DNA of 64,000 nt, taken from NCBI GenBank assembly GCA_015680905.1, contig CM027384.1, positions 65,045,001 to 65,109,000 of the forward strand, written 5' to 3'. The translations under genes and the position numbers were made by a program. This DNA comes from Coptis chinensis. Its lineage: Eukaryota; Streptophyta; Magnoliopsida; Ranunculales; Ranunculaceae. The notes beneath the pieces are model-generated. The model worked only from the letters and a program-made list of their open reading frames with translations. It made no database searches and was not told where the DNA came from. Within the stretch, counting starts at the first letter, position 1. Every line of letters begins with the position of its first letter. Shown here one piece after another: positions 11,371 through 22,042 of the stretch.

Positions 11371-12719
11371 CTGACACCATCTGTGATTCATTCCCAGACG
11401 AGCATTTGTACTCCATTTTCTCCTCTCCATGGTACGTGAATATCGTTAATTACCTAGTTACTGAGGAAGTTCCTTCCTCTTGGTCACGTCCTGATCGTAA
11501 AAGGTTCTTATCCACTGTAAAATATTATTTATGGGATGACCCCTACCTTTTTAAGTATTGTTTCGACCAACTCATTCGTCGATGCATTCCTGACTGGGAG
11601 CACACCGACGCGTTATCTTTTTGCCATGAACAATCTTGCGGTGGTCATTTCAGTGGGAAGAAAACTGCGCCCAAGGTTTTACAATGTGGTTTTTACTGAC
11701 CTACCTTTTTTCGCGATGCGCACGAACATTGCAAAGCTTGCATTCGTTGTCAGCATTTGGGTCACATTACCCAATGCAATACGATGCCCCTAAATCCCAT
11801 TTTAATCGTGGAATTTTTTTATGTTTGGGACATTGATTTTATGGGACCTTTCCCTATTTCTCAAGGTTTTCTCTACATTATAGTCGTTGTAGACTATGTG
11901 TCCAAATGGATTGAGGCGCTCTCATGTCGCTCAAATGACCATAAGACTGTTGTGAAATTTGTAAAAGAAAACATTTTCTCTCATTTTGGTGTCCCCAAAG
12001 CTATCATCAGTGATGGGGGTACACATTTTTGTAATAAAGTTTTTGGGTTTTTAATGAAGAAATATGGAGTTACTCACAAAGTTGCTACTCCGTATCACCC
12101 ACAGACAAGTGACCAAGTGGAAGTCTCCAATAGAGAGATAAAATCAATTTTGGAGAAAACTGTCAATCCTTCAAGGAAAGACTGGTTTCTCCTCTTATCG
12201 GATGCCTTGTAGGCATGCCGAATAGCCTTTAAAACACCTATAGGGATGTCTCCTTATCGCATCATTTTTGGAAAACCTTGTCATCTGCTAGGAACTTGAG
12301 CATCGTGCCCTATGGGCCATTAAAAGTCTCAATTATAATATCAACGCGGCTGGCGAGAAGCGAAAACTGTAATTAAATGAGCTTGAGGAGATTCAAAGTG
12401 ATGCTTATGATCTCTCAAAATCATGCAAAGCTAATATGAAAAGAGTGCACGACAATCACATTTTGCGTAAAGATTTCAAAATTGGCCAAAAGTTTTACTT
12501 TACAACTCTTGATTACACATTTTTCCTGGTAAATTGAAAACAGGATGGTCTGGTCCTTTCATTGTGTCAGCTGTGACCCATTATGGGGCAATCTCTTTGC
12601 TTAATCCACAAGATAACAACGAATTTCAAGTAAATGGCCAACGCCTCAAATATTACCACGAGTTACGCTCCCTAACTGTTGATCAGACACTTCTTCAGGA
12701 TCTAGTCTACATAGACTAG
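11371..12719 (+). pseudogene. E1 integrase
   Basis: This enzyme would insert the cDNA into the genome. A zinc-binding HHCC region spans about 11595-11760 (FCHEQSCGGHFSG, then CKACIRC after a frameshift), with a TGA at 11697. The DDE core is at 11757-12212: first Asp in DIDFMGPFP, second in IISDGGTHF, Glu in [10 protein letters not shown]. The C-terminal part (12534-12719) reads TGWSGPFIV and FQVNGQRLKYYHE and ends at TAG 12717. Several stops and shifts (11697, 12210, 12230-12530) interrupt it. E0 and E3 carry the same C-terminal domain. Confidence 0.9.
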
Positions 12720-14113
12720 ATGTTTTATTTGGCGTACTCAATTTTTTTTTTTTTTTTTCTGTAGAGGGTACGTCATTTTGGTAGCTGGGCCATATTCTAT
12801 TTTATGATCTCAAAATTACTTTGAAGTGTGTGGTTCCAAGCGCCGGAGCCGTAGTCCACAAAAACTCTATTTTAGAACTGAGTATAAATGTCTTCTGAAA
12901 CGTGAGCAAACGTTCCTACTGGTAAACGATGGGTTCCAAAAATTTCACCTCCTTCTTTCTCCACTTTTTTCTACTCTTTTCTTGTCCACGTTCAAATCAT
13001 CATTTGGACAAAGTCTTAGCCCTCTCGAATTAGACAAGGTCACAGTACTTCTGCTCGTCGATGACGTGCGTGCAAAATGGGGTGGTGTATGCATTGTCAA
13101 ACTCCAAACTTCCCTGGTCTTCAGCCCGCTTGGTGAAGGTGTTTATTATAACGTATACACTTGTTTGACACCAGTAGCTCGAGATCAACTTCGCCAGGTC
13201 GTTCCTCCCACAGATTGGGATTAGTCTTGAGGATTTGACGTTAAAAGACTCACCTTGTATATATGTATATGTTGAGGTCTTTTAAAATTCCCTTTGCATT
13301 AACGCTGTGCACAAAGAGATTCGTGTTCAACCTCGGATGTTGCCTACTTAGGACACAGGCAATGGATTCCACTAGGCCAACCCCTAGATATTGGTTACTT
13401 TGAGTTCCCTTTGGGGCGGTTTGAGACTAGCCATATGTAATAAGGGTAATATTATTAGACCGTAGCGCGCATTATCAAGGATGGTACCGTCTTGCACCCT
13501 AGACTCATAATACATAAAGGTGAAGCCACAGTTTGGCTGGATTGGGTTCGCTCTAGAGTAGAAATGACAATTGCTTGAGAGTTTAGATGGAGAGTCTAAT
13601 GGCCATCTAGTGTTGTTCACATTAATCTTCCTTGTATAGAAATAAAACCATAAAAAAAAAACCCCCCATTGTTTTTAAATAAAACATCCATCTTTCTTTT
13701 TAAAATTCCTTTGGCCTTTGAGCATGCGACATCAAATTGGATGGAATTTTTCATGCCGATCATTTCAGTAGCTCATTTATCCAATTTGGAGTTCGAACGA
13801 GTCATGTGTGCGCGTTTACATTTTTTAGGTTTGATTTGGGGTTGGAAAAAAAATTGGGCCCGACCAAATCTCGTGATTCTCAGCCCATTTGTAACCCGAG
13901 ACACCTCACCACGCGTCACCACTACCTCATTTCTTCTCCCACAAAAACCTGATCTTGTCCCTTCCCATTCGAGTCTCGCACGAGATAGCCCCTAGTTCAA
14001 ATCCAATCTCGCACGAGACCACCACAACCCAGTTTTGATTTCTATTCCGCCACCAACTTCAAATTCTTCCTCTCATCTCAAAACAATCGCCATCCTCTTC
14101 CTCCGATCCTCAA
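12720..14113 (+). other. E1 post-integrase spacer
   Basis: One open frame (12826-13224) looks like no known protein and may be chance. A 16-18-base T run lies near 12751-12768. The last 250 bp hold isolated half-motifs TCTCG (13869) and CGAGA (13897), then two full motifs TCTCGCACGAGA at 13974 and 14007, about 95 bp before the ORF-A start. The stretch from 13220 to 13660 shows no coding signal. Confidence 0.55.
13974..14018 (+). promoter_or_regulatory. Paired near-palindrome upstream of E1 ORF-A
   Basis: Two identical copies of TCTCGCACGAGA (13974-13985 and 14007-14018) lie 33 bp apart, start to start. The arms TCTCG and CGAGA are inverted repeats. Related copies occur in the E1 LTRs and leader. 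The repeated placement suggests a protein-binding site, but no known factor is assigned. Confidence 0.5.
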
Positions 14114-14637
14114 ATGGCTGGAAACAGGCAAATTTCAGTAGAACAGAATTTTGGATCACTCTTTGAAAGTGGGATGTTTTCCCCATTTTTTGATACTGAA
14201 ATTCAATCTAGAGGTTGGGAGTATCTGTTGTATGTTAATGGAGGTCTGTATTCGACGGATTTGGTGTTGAAGTTATACAATAATGGCGGTTTTAATGGCA
14301 ACCATTTTTGGGTCACCATTGATGTCGTGCCCCACCAAGTCACACCTGCCTTGATCTTTGAGATCACTGGCATACCTTTGGTCGACCATGTGCTGACTCA
14401 GTAGCAGTCCGTGTATCCATGGACTTACGACCTCATGCTCGACACGTTAATTGAGGGTGATTATAATATGGATGAAAAATGCACTTATCAACGTTCTTAG
14501 CGTCGGAACCAACTTGCCATGACTCAATGGCTGGGTTAGAATGTCATTGGCACCTCTAAGCCATCTGACATTAATAAGACATTTCTCCACCTACTCTGGG
14601 TCCTCCAGGAGCGAAAGGGAAACTTCTGCATTATGAC
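14114..14637 (+). pseudogene. E1 post-pol ORF-A, N-terminal part
   Basis: The ORF starts MAGNRQISVEQNF at 14114 and continues RGWEYLL, LYSTDLVLKLYNN and ITGIPL. It has a TAG at 14402 and further stops near 14500 and 14537. The pattern matches E3 ORF-A in its N-terminal half and resembles the domain called putative plant transposon protein, seen in Athila 3' ORFs; this assignment is from memory. It sits where Athila elements carry an env-like ORF, but I see no signal peptide or membrane segment. E2 interrupts it at 14643. Beyond E2 the frame continues briefly, then joins the ORF-B start, so the second half of ORF-A appears deleted. Confidence 0.7.
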
Positions 14638-14642
14638 CTTTC

Positions 14643-15094
14643 TGTTTCGGCAGTAAACTGCTTCAACACAACGAGAGCAATGGTAAAGAACGCACTAAGA
14701 AACAGAGGAATTTGATGTTGAGGGAGATGAAACTAAACCAAATAATGGCTGCCTACGTACCCAAGATCTATTCTCTAGGGATCAAGTTTCAATGTAGTTC
14801 CTTATGAAAAATAGTTTGGTATTTATATAGGTAGAGTAGAGAGTCATTGTAGCTCAAGTAATTGTGATAGAACTCAACTGATAATTATCTCTTTGATAAG
14901 AAATGAATCTAGACATAAATCAATGTACATTAGTGGCAAGCCATGTGGCTAAGGTTCAGCCTTAGACACATGAGTTAATGGGCATGTACATTGATCCATG
15001 GTATTGCAAATTGGGCTTTAGCCTTGTTGATTAAACGAATAAAATGGAGACCCCTACTAATGGACGTTTGCCATGTATGTGTGGGGTCGAAACA
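14643..15094 (-). repeat. E2 3' LTR (452 bp)
   Basis: It is a direct repeat of 21511-21968 with few differences, including a 6-bp length difference. Such close LTRs indicate a younger insertion than E1, as expected for the inner element. The ends TGTTTCG and CGAAACA form a perfect 7-bp inverted pair. Confidence 0.94.
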
Positions 15095-16934
15095 CCGCCC
15101 CCTCTTTGTCATGCGAACAAAGTTCACATGGCAAAGAAGAGAAGAAAAAGCAAGGAAAAAATGGAATACGAAAATAGTAAGCGAAATGTATAACAAAGTG
15201 TTGTGTGAACGTAAACGATAGGAAAATAGACAATCGGAAAAAATTCGTGAATTATCGGAAACGAAATAATATCAAACGAATGTATATGGGACTCATTGTA
15301 GTTAAAAAATGGCTGAAAAATGCACAGAAAAAATATCGAAAGAAATTGATTGCCAAAAACTGTACCGAACGCATTATGTGACAATACTACGAAAGCTGAT
15401 GTCGATGTCGCGTGCCACCGGAATAGCAATACTAGGATTAGACCGTTAAAATTAAGTGTAGGGGCAGTTTAGTAATAACAGAAAGAAAAGGAACTTAAAT
15501 ACGAATTGGATTAAAAAGTTTCGGATTAGATAAGAATTCGGAGTAAATAAGAATTTGCCCGGGGAAGGTATAACTACACCTCTTGTGATATATGATCAGA
15601 CGAAAAGGATAGAGTTGGTGATAGAAGACATGCTGACTGAGCTGCTCAAGCTAGAACAGGCTACCTGAGCCGAGCTGCAAAAAGATTCGCAATACCTTAG
15701 TGATATAGCTGATGACTAGAGTTTTTTGCGTACTGGGCTCTCCATATATGAAAAGCTGTCTTGTTTTGATGGGTCTCTGGAAACAGAGTTGGCACGTAAT
15801 CCAATCTATCAAGATGTACTTCTCATGCATATCTCATCTTCGTACACACCATACCAATCTTTGCACTGCCCTAACCTTTTAAGGATCCCTTTTGCTTTGC
15901 ATTCTTTTTCTTGCGCTATCATGAGCAACCTCCAGCGAAGCAAAGTGCAGGAGGAAAATATCCAACGACCCTCGAGAAACATCACCATGACCAGGCTCAA
16001 GCATCCCCTCAGTGTGCAATTGCCATGGTTGAGAGACCATCTCGTTTGTACCTGTCGCACTCTTGGTGCATGCATAGACGTTCCCTCGTGTTGCTTGGGG
16101 AGGTTGGTGGAAACGACTATAACAATGCTATTTTCCAACACAACCCAGTTGAGGAGATTAGAAGCTACATGCTCCAAATTGTTAGGGGGAGAACAAACGC
16201 TGTGAGACAAGTGATTCATGCTGGTACGGTGTGTCAGCTGTAGTATCGCCAACACTGCTGCTGTATAACTCTGTATTTCTTCTTCACGTTGACCAGCAGG
16301 TACGGTCGTTTCCATTAATCTTTGTTTAGATATAGTGTTGGGTTTGACATAGATCTAGAAAGTTACATGTGGAGGAAGCTTTGTAGGTGAAAAAACACGA
16401 AACTCGAACTCTGTGGTGGCGAGAGATGAAGGCGCCAGTATTCAAAACCAATGTTTAACAAACATGATACGGTGCAGCGCCAGCAAAGGAGGGGCACCGT
16501 AGCTGTACTGCATTGATTTGGTCAGGTGAACTCATTATACGGGCGAAAGATAATCGAGAAGAGAAACACTGGATGACGATCATAGACTTGGTGAGGTGGA
16601 AAGAAAATGACAGATATAGCGAATACACGAGTCCACGGCGATGGTCACTTAAGGAATTACAAAAAAAAAAAAAAAATAGTACTCGAGAGATTTGAGATGG
16701 ACAAAGTGTATGCATTTGAAACGGCGGAATTACGAGCAAAAGATATTGACGAAAAATTTCGAACGGAAAGATCACAATGTCGTAGAAAAAATAAAAAATA
16801 AAAAATAAATAAATAAATAAAGAAGCTGAATAAAGTTTTCGCTTAGAAAGTTAACGTAATGCAAATTTTTTCCGAACGACGGTTGTACGAGCCTCGGAAA
16901 GTTTCGCTCCGAAAGTTCGGCTTAATGCGGACGA
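15095..16934 (-). other. E2 3' non-coding region
   Basis: I recognise no domain on either strand. The first bases (on plus) CGCCCCCTCTTTGTC are the complement of a GACAAAGAGGGGGCG polypurine tract abutting the 3' LTR, the same type as in E4. The open frames at 15726-16315 lie on both strands and match nothing known. A 15-base A run lies near 16661. Confidence 0.6.
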
Positions 16935-17130
16935 AAAAATTTTTCGCTCGAAAATTTCTCAGAAAAGATCGGCGTAATGCCTTAGAAAAAAATAATGATC
17001 TTGTGAAAATTTTCGCTCGGAAAATTTTTCGGAGAAAGATCGGCACAATGCCATAGAAAAAATAATGACGCTGACGAAAATTTTCGCTCAAAAAATTTTC
17101 GGAGAAAGATTGGCACAATGCCTTAGAAAA
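16935..17130. repeat. About 70-bp tandem repeat with AATTTTCG palindromes
   Basis: Three units align at TTTTCGCTC (16941, 17010 and 17081), followed by an AGAAAGATYGGCRYAATGCC stretch. Each unit contains a short inverted repeat of the type CGAAAATTTTCG. It lies in the E2 3' non-coding region, between the 87-bp array and the 3' LTR. Confidence 0.75.
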
Positions 17131-17439
17131 AAGAATGAATGCGGAAAATAGTTAACCGAAAGCGCTAAATAAGCGAAGCAAATGTAGATTTCGAAGAAGA
17201 AAATGAAGATTTAATCGAACAACCGTAAGACAGTTGACAGAGACAATTGATTAGGTAATTGTGTGAATGTAATACCATAGAGCTAAAACTTCTTTTGATG
17301 AAAAATAAAAATAAAGATGGGTTTGTTATTGAATATTGTTGTTGTGTCAGATAACATACCTGCGGAAAACTGACAATGTTGTAGATTTATGTAGTTGAAA
17401 TGAAATAGAACGAGTCGCCCCCACGTAGAGAAAAACGCC

Positions 17440-18270
17440 CCTAATGTATACATAAAAGCGTTCAAACTTAGGTTGACGAAGCTAAAAGTGGTAACCTCGT
17501 CAGATTTTGTCGGAACGATAGTAATAGACTAAACGAGCATAAAAGCGTTTAAACTTAAACTGACGAAGCTAAATGTGATAATTTTGCCAGATTTTGTTAT
17601 AGTGATAGTAACGAACTAAGTGAGCGTAAAAGCGTTCAAACTTAGACTGGCGAAGTTAAACGTAGTAACTTCGTCAGATTTTGTCGGAACGATAGTAATA
17701 GACTAAACGAGCGTAAAAGCGTTTAAACTTAAACTGACGAAGCTAAACGTGGTAACTTTGCCAGATTTTGTTATAGTAATAGTAACGAACTAAGTGAGCG
17801 TAAAAGCGTTCAAACTTAGACTGGTGAAGTTAAACGTAGTAACTTCGTCAGATTTTGTCGTAGCGATAGTAATGAACTAAGCGAGCGTAAAAAACGTTCA
17901 AACTTAGACTGACAAAGCTAAATGTGGTAATTTTGTCAGATTTTTTTTTCGTAATGATAGTAATGAACTAAGCGAGCGTAAAAACGTTCAAACTTAAACT
18001 GACGACGCTAAATGTGGTAACTTCATCAGATTTTTTTTGTAATTATAGTAATGAACTAAGAGAGCGTAAAAACGTTCAAACTTAGACTGGCGAAGTTAAA
18101 CGTAGTAACTTCGTCTGATTTTTTCGTAATGATAGTAATAAACTAAGCGAGCGTAAAAATGTTCAAACTTAAACTGACGAAGCTAAATGTGGTAACTTCG
18201 TCAGATTTTTTTTGTAATTATAGTAATGAACTAAGCGAGCGTAAAAATGTTCAAACTTAGACTGACGAAA
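17440..18270. repeat. 87-bp tandem array in E2
   Basis: About nine to ten diverged units share AAAAGCGTTCAAACTTA, GACGAAGCTAAA, CTTCGTCAGATTTT and AGTAATGAACTAAGCGAGCG. Starts of AAAAGCG at 17454, 17541 and 17628 give a period of 87 bp. Alternate early units resemble each other more closely (GTTCAAACTTAGACTGG against GTTTAAACTTAAACTGA), hinting at a two-unit higher-order repeat. The array starts right after the second RNase H, where the integrase should be. Confidence 0.88.
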
Positions 18271-18760
18271 AGATAACTGCAAAAGTGATGTGTCTTGCCC
18301 CTTCGCTTCTAACGGCGGCAGAGAGATAAGCCAATGAATCTGCATGACATAAGTCATTTCGGGGTCTTTGAGTGATAGAGATGCTATCAAATTGCCGAGA
18401 AAGACTATATATCAAACTAAGATAAGCCGCCATACGCTCATCTCTTGCTTCAAAAGACCCACCAAACCGATTGGCAACAAGGCGAATCCGGTATAACCGA
18501 ACTTTCGCGCCCCAAAGGTCAAAATTCTCAAAGCACAAATGGCGCTTTCATACTCGCTTCGTTATTTGAAGCCGCGGCCAAGTCGCATGCATTTCCTAAT
18601 CTTTTCTCCGCCGGGTTTAACAAAAACGCATCCAATTCCAGACCCAGATTTACTATGGGAGCCATCTGAGTAAACAATCCATAGGTCAATGGGATTAAGA
18701 ATTGTGTTTTCATGTTGGTCTTCGTCGCCCCCAGTTAGTGGCGGCAGAATGTCTTCCATA
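18257..18760 (-). pseudogene. E2 second (archaeal-type) RNase H
   Basis: On the minus strand, DLWIVYSDGSHSKSGSG carries the first catalytic Asp of an RNase H fold, followed after a frameshift near 18540 by RLVANRFGGSFEARDERMAAYL and QRPRNDLCHADSLAYL, which holds the C-terminal HADSLA motif. Tat-group elements carry this extra RNase H after the usual one. The E4 copy (61545-61990) is clearly the same domain. Two overlapping frames and stops make it non-functional. Confidence 0.82.
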
Positions 18761-18779
18761 GATTCTTTCTAGCGCAAGA

Positions 18780-19443
18780 AATCATCAATAGGAGAATCAT
18801 CAATCGGAAAATCAGCTATCAAAGAAGCCAGAGCATGTCCTTTTTCAGTAGTACGACATCATCAATGAAAAGAACAGCACTAACAACTTGAGTTGTAGCT
18901 GCCAGGTATATGCCACTAGGTTGACCCGTTAAAAGACTTGTCAATATAGGAGGACTGACCAAGTATTTCTTTAGTTGTTGCAATGCCATCTCACAATCAA
19001 TGTTTCAAGTTGCCGCCCTCTTTAAAGTCTGGAAGAAGGGATGACAACGATCGGAATATTTAGAAATAAATCTATGAAGAACGGCAAGCCGACCAATAAG
19101 TCGTTGAATTTCCTTCTTATTTTTTGGTGATGACATATCAATAACGGCGCGTATCTGATCAGGATTAGCCTCAATACCTCTACGAGTCATGAGGTATCCA
19201 GAAATTTTCCAGAAGAGAGGCCAAAAGAACATTTGGCAGGACTGAGTCTCATGTTATATTTGTTAATCCTATCGAAAACAAGTTGAAGATCGGAAAGATG
19301 ATCACCAGTATGCTTTGATTTAACGACTATATCATCGATATAAGCCTCCATTATTTTTCCCAAAGAGATCGAAAAATTGTATTGAAGAGTGAAATCCATT
19401 TCACCCGGAAGATTTAAATGCATTGCACCCGGCCGAGCCTATG
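18780..19443 (-). pseudogene. E2 RT C-terminal half and first RNase H remnant
   Basis: The RT part on the minus strand starts near GAMHLNLPG (about 19440) and holds the catalytic box EAYIDDIVVKS, then LSPAKCSFG, GIEANPDQI and MSSPKNKKEIQRLIGRL. The fingers and N-terminal palm are missing. The first RNase H begins with YLAATTQVVSAVLF near 18890, but its middle is deleted, and the sequence jumps to a GHALASLIADFP-like end near 18830. The pattern fits Tat-group pol, and the deletions make it inactive. Confidence 0.87.
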
Positions 19444-19559
19444 TGGAAGATGACACCGCCATTACCTCTTACAAGAGTTAGAGATTTTAGGCGGTACACA
19501 CTTTCGGTCCGACTGGAGATTGTCTTTTTCTTTGCGTGTAACCAACCTATCTAGGTCGG

Positions 19560-20140
19560 CAGTTTGTCTGGGATTGTGGTCTTCCCTCTAGTTGCTTCTG
19601 TGACACCTTCCATCCTTGCCTGGTCGAACCTGTCTGGGATGACAGTTTTTCTCAAATCTGCAAGGTCGGCCTTCCCTGTCAGGTCGGTCCAGTCTAGGAT
19701 GAAGGTTTTCCTTATACTTTCTTCCGTGATGCCTTTTTTCCCTGTCTAGACGGACCTATCTAAGATGGCGATTTTCCGCAAATCTGCGAGGTCGGCCTTC
19801 CCTGTCAGGTCAGTCCAGTCTGGGATGAAGTTTTTCCTTATACTTTTTTCCGTGACGCCTTTTTTCCCTGTCTGGACGGAGCTATCTAGGATGTCAATTT
19901 TCTGCAAATCTGCGAGGTCGGCCTTCCCTGTCAGGTCAGTCTCGTTTGGGATATTGGTATTCCTTATATTTTATTCTGTGACACCTTCTTTCCCTGTCTG
20001 GTCGGACCTGTCTGGGATGGCAATTTTTTTTAAATCTGCGAGGTTGGCCTTCCCTGTCAGGTCGGTCCAGTCTAGGATGAAGGTTTTCCTTATACTTTCT
20101 TCCGCGACGCCTTCTTTCGGAGGCGTTTGTACCGCCGTTT
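19560..20140 (-). repeat. 126-bp in-frame tandem repeat (42 residues) after E2 gag
   Basis: Units align at AGGTCGGCCTTCCC on the plus strand (19663, 19789, 19915 and 20041), giving an exact 126-bp period. On the minus strand this reads as a 42-residue repeat with WTDLTGKADLADL and RSVQTGKKG as its core. The frame stays open across most of the tract. It directly follows the gag reading (a Pro-rich AAPPPPLPQ linker) and precedes the RT remnant. Confidence 0.85.
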
Positions 20141-20148
20141 GCGGTAGC

Positions 20149-21220
20149 GGCGGCGGTGGTGGTGCTGCTTTCCGGAACCTAGTAACAAAAGTACGTAACT
20201 TTTCGTCACGTTATTGCTTGATATTCAAAAGTGAGTCGACATCCTTTGGAGTCTTGCAATTGTGGCGGAAACGATTAACAAACTGATTTTCTAGTTCATT
20301 GTATTGGTGAATTGATCTTGAAGGCAACTCACTAAACCAGCGTAATGTTTCTCCCTTTAGAGTTGATGGAAAGAGCTTACACAGGAGTTGATCATCTCCA
20401 CCCCATAACACCAACTTATTTTTGAACGATAGAACATGCAAGCCAGGATCTCCTTCCGACTCATCATAAAGTTCAAAATCGGGTTGTTTGAAGTCGGGAT
20501 GGTGGTAAGCTTCCTGAATGTCGAGCGAAAACTTATCTAGTATGCCATCATTGACTGTCAAGTTTTTCATTCTTACATCCCTTGACTCTCTATCGTTAAG
20601 TTCTTTTGCAATCAACTCTTTCAACTGTTGTTTTGTTAGAGTTAAAGTATTGGCTCGAACAACTGGACGCCCCCGGTCGTGCCCATGTGGAGAAGAATAC
20701 CTTCCATTATCTCTTATTAGAGTTAGAGGTCTTTGGCGGTACGCACGATCAGCTCCGACCGGTGATTGTCTTTGTCTATCCCTGTAACCAGCCTGTCTAG
20801 GCCGGTAGTCACCCTTGGCCGGGTGGTCGGTATAATTATACCACTTCTCCATGTTTTGTTGCTCTTGTCTGGGATGCCCGCCTTCCCAGTCATGTCGGAC
20901 ATATCTCGGATGGCGGTCTTCCCTGAAATTGCTTCTCAGAGGTAAATCTTCCATTTGAGATCGGACATGTCTAGGGTAGTAGTTATCCCTGCCAATCCGA
21001 TTCTCCCCATAAGTACGGGTAATAGGGTCATTACTCTTAGAGTGTGCACTGGTTGATTGTGTTTGAGAAATAACACGTTGTTGAGGACGATGAAGTGGAT
21101 CTTCAAGACGGTCCCATACAATCGGAATGGCCTCAAGGCCCCTTCGCGGGTCGCCTGATGTTGTTGAATTTGCGTAGCCTCGTCCACCGCCTTTGCCTCT
21201 TTGCCAGCCTTCCTTCTCAA
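20149..21220 (-). pseudogene. E2 gag
   Basis: The best-preserved part (20211-20954, minus) is an Arg/Asp/Tyr-rich N-terminal region followed by a capsid domain: QPDFELYDESEGDP, LCKLFPSTLKGETLRWFSEL, SIHQYNELENQFVNRF and KTPKDVDSLLNIKQ. That is the standard capsid signature of Tat/Ogre-type gag. A TAA after LLNIKQ (near 20211) ends it. The same frame continues with RDEKLRTFVTRF, so this is a single nonsense change. Upstream to 21220 the N-terminus is split between frames. No zinc knuckle is visible. Confidence 0.87.
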
Positions 21221-21490
21221 GTTCCTATTTTAAATTTTTGACTCGTCAGAACTCACGCCAACCAGTATTAGGAGTGGCGTAGCGAGGCGGTGGCGGCTTG
21301 CTACTTCTGGTTGGATGTTGAGAATTGATCTTACCACTAGGAGCAACTTGATTGTTCAACGGTTCTTGCATTGGCCGATTTGAATTTCGAGGGTTGCAAT
21401 TCCTATTAGCAGGAGGAATATGTTGACTATTTGGTCTGCTTCTTGTGCTTACCCTCTTGATTGTTTCACGTGATAATGAATTCTAAATTC

Positions 21491-21506
21491 CCCACAGACG
21501 GCGCCA
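21491..21506 (-). other. E2 primer binding site
   Basis: Read on the minus strand from 21506, TGGCGCCGTCTGTGGG lies four bases inside the 5' LTR. A TGG start matching the CCA end of a tRNA is expected, and this type is common in Tat-like plant elements. E4 and E5 carry variants of it. I do not assign the tRNA. Confidence 0.85.
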
Positions 21507-21510
21507 ATTA

Positions 21511-21968
21511 TGTTTCGGTAGTAAACTGCTTCAACACAACGAGAGCAATGGTAAAGAATGCACTAAGAAACAGAGGAATTTAATGTTGAGGGAGATGAAA
21601 CTGAACCAAATAATGGCTGCCTACGTACCCAAGATCTATTCTCTAGGGATCAAGTTTCAACGTAGTTCCTTATGAAAAACAGTTTGGTATTTATATAGGT
21701 AGAGTAGAGAGTCCTTGTAGCTCAAGTAATTGTGATAGACTATAACTCTCAACTGATAATTATCTCTTTGATAAGAAATGAATCTGGACATAAATCAATG
21801 TACATTAGTGGCATGCCATGTGACTAAGGTTTAGCCTTAGACACATGAGTTAATGGGCCTGTACATTGATCCATGGTATTGCAAATTGGGCTTTAGCCCT
21901 GTTGATTAAACGAATAAAATGGAGACCCCTACTAATAGATGTTTGCCACGTATGTGGGGGTCGAAACA
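21511..21968 (-). repeat. E2 5' LTR (458 bp)
   Basis: It is the partner of 14643-15094 with TG...CA ends. It is followed on the plus strand by CTTTC (21969-21973), the right copy of the E2 target duplication, after which the E1 ORF-A frame resumes. Confidence 0.94.
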
Positions 21969-22042
21969 CTTTCTATTCGATATCATTACTTATGCCACAC
22001 TTAGGTGGTGTCTTTTATCACACGTCTTCTGCATATCCAATA

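Larger units (their letters stand above)
14643..21968 (-). mobile_element. E2: Tat-like Ty3/gypsy retrotransposon nested in E1
   Basis: LTRs are 14643-15094 and 21511-21968, with termini TGTTTCGG and CGAAACA. The target duplication CTTTC is exact (14638-14642 and 21969-21973). A primer binding site read on the minus strand from 21506 places the 5' LTR on the right. Order on the minus strand: LTR, primer site, gag, an in-frame 42-residue repeat tract, RT remnant, remnant of the first RNase H, second RNase H, an 87-bp tandem array, non-coding sequence, LTR. The integrase is absent. The second RNase H places it in the Tat group. Confidence 0.95.

Noticed and set aside
12826..13224. A 132-codon frame after the E1 integrase as a possible extra gene
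   Set aside because: No domain, no counterpart in E0 or E3, and biased toward Leu/Phe/Ser as expected from pyrimidine-rich non-coding DNA.
15726..16315. Overlapping open frames of 159 and 168 codons on opposite strands in the E2 3' region
   Set aside because: Neither resembles any family I know, they overlap on opposite strands, and the position is the usual non-coding 3' zone of the element.
19765..20286. A 173-codon plus-strand open frame rich in SARSAFPVRS repeats
   Set aside because: It is the antisense of the E2 gag-linked 126-bp repeat. Gag and RT of E2 both read on the minus strand, and the period, a multiple of three, keeps both strands open.
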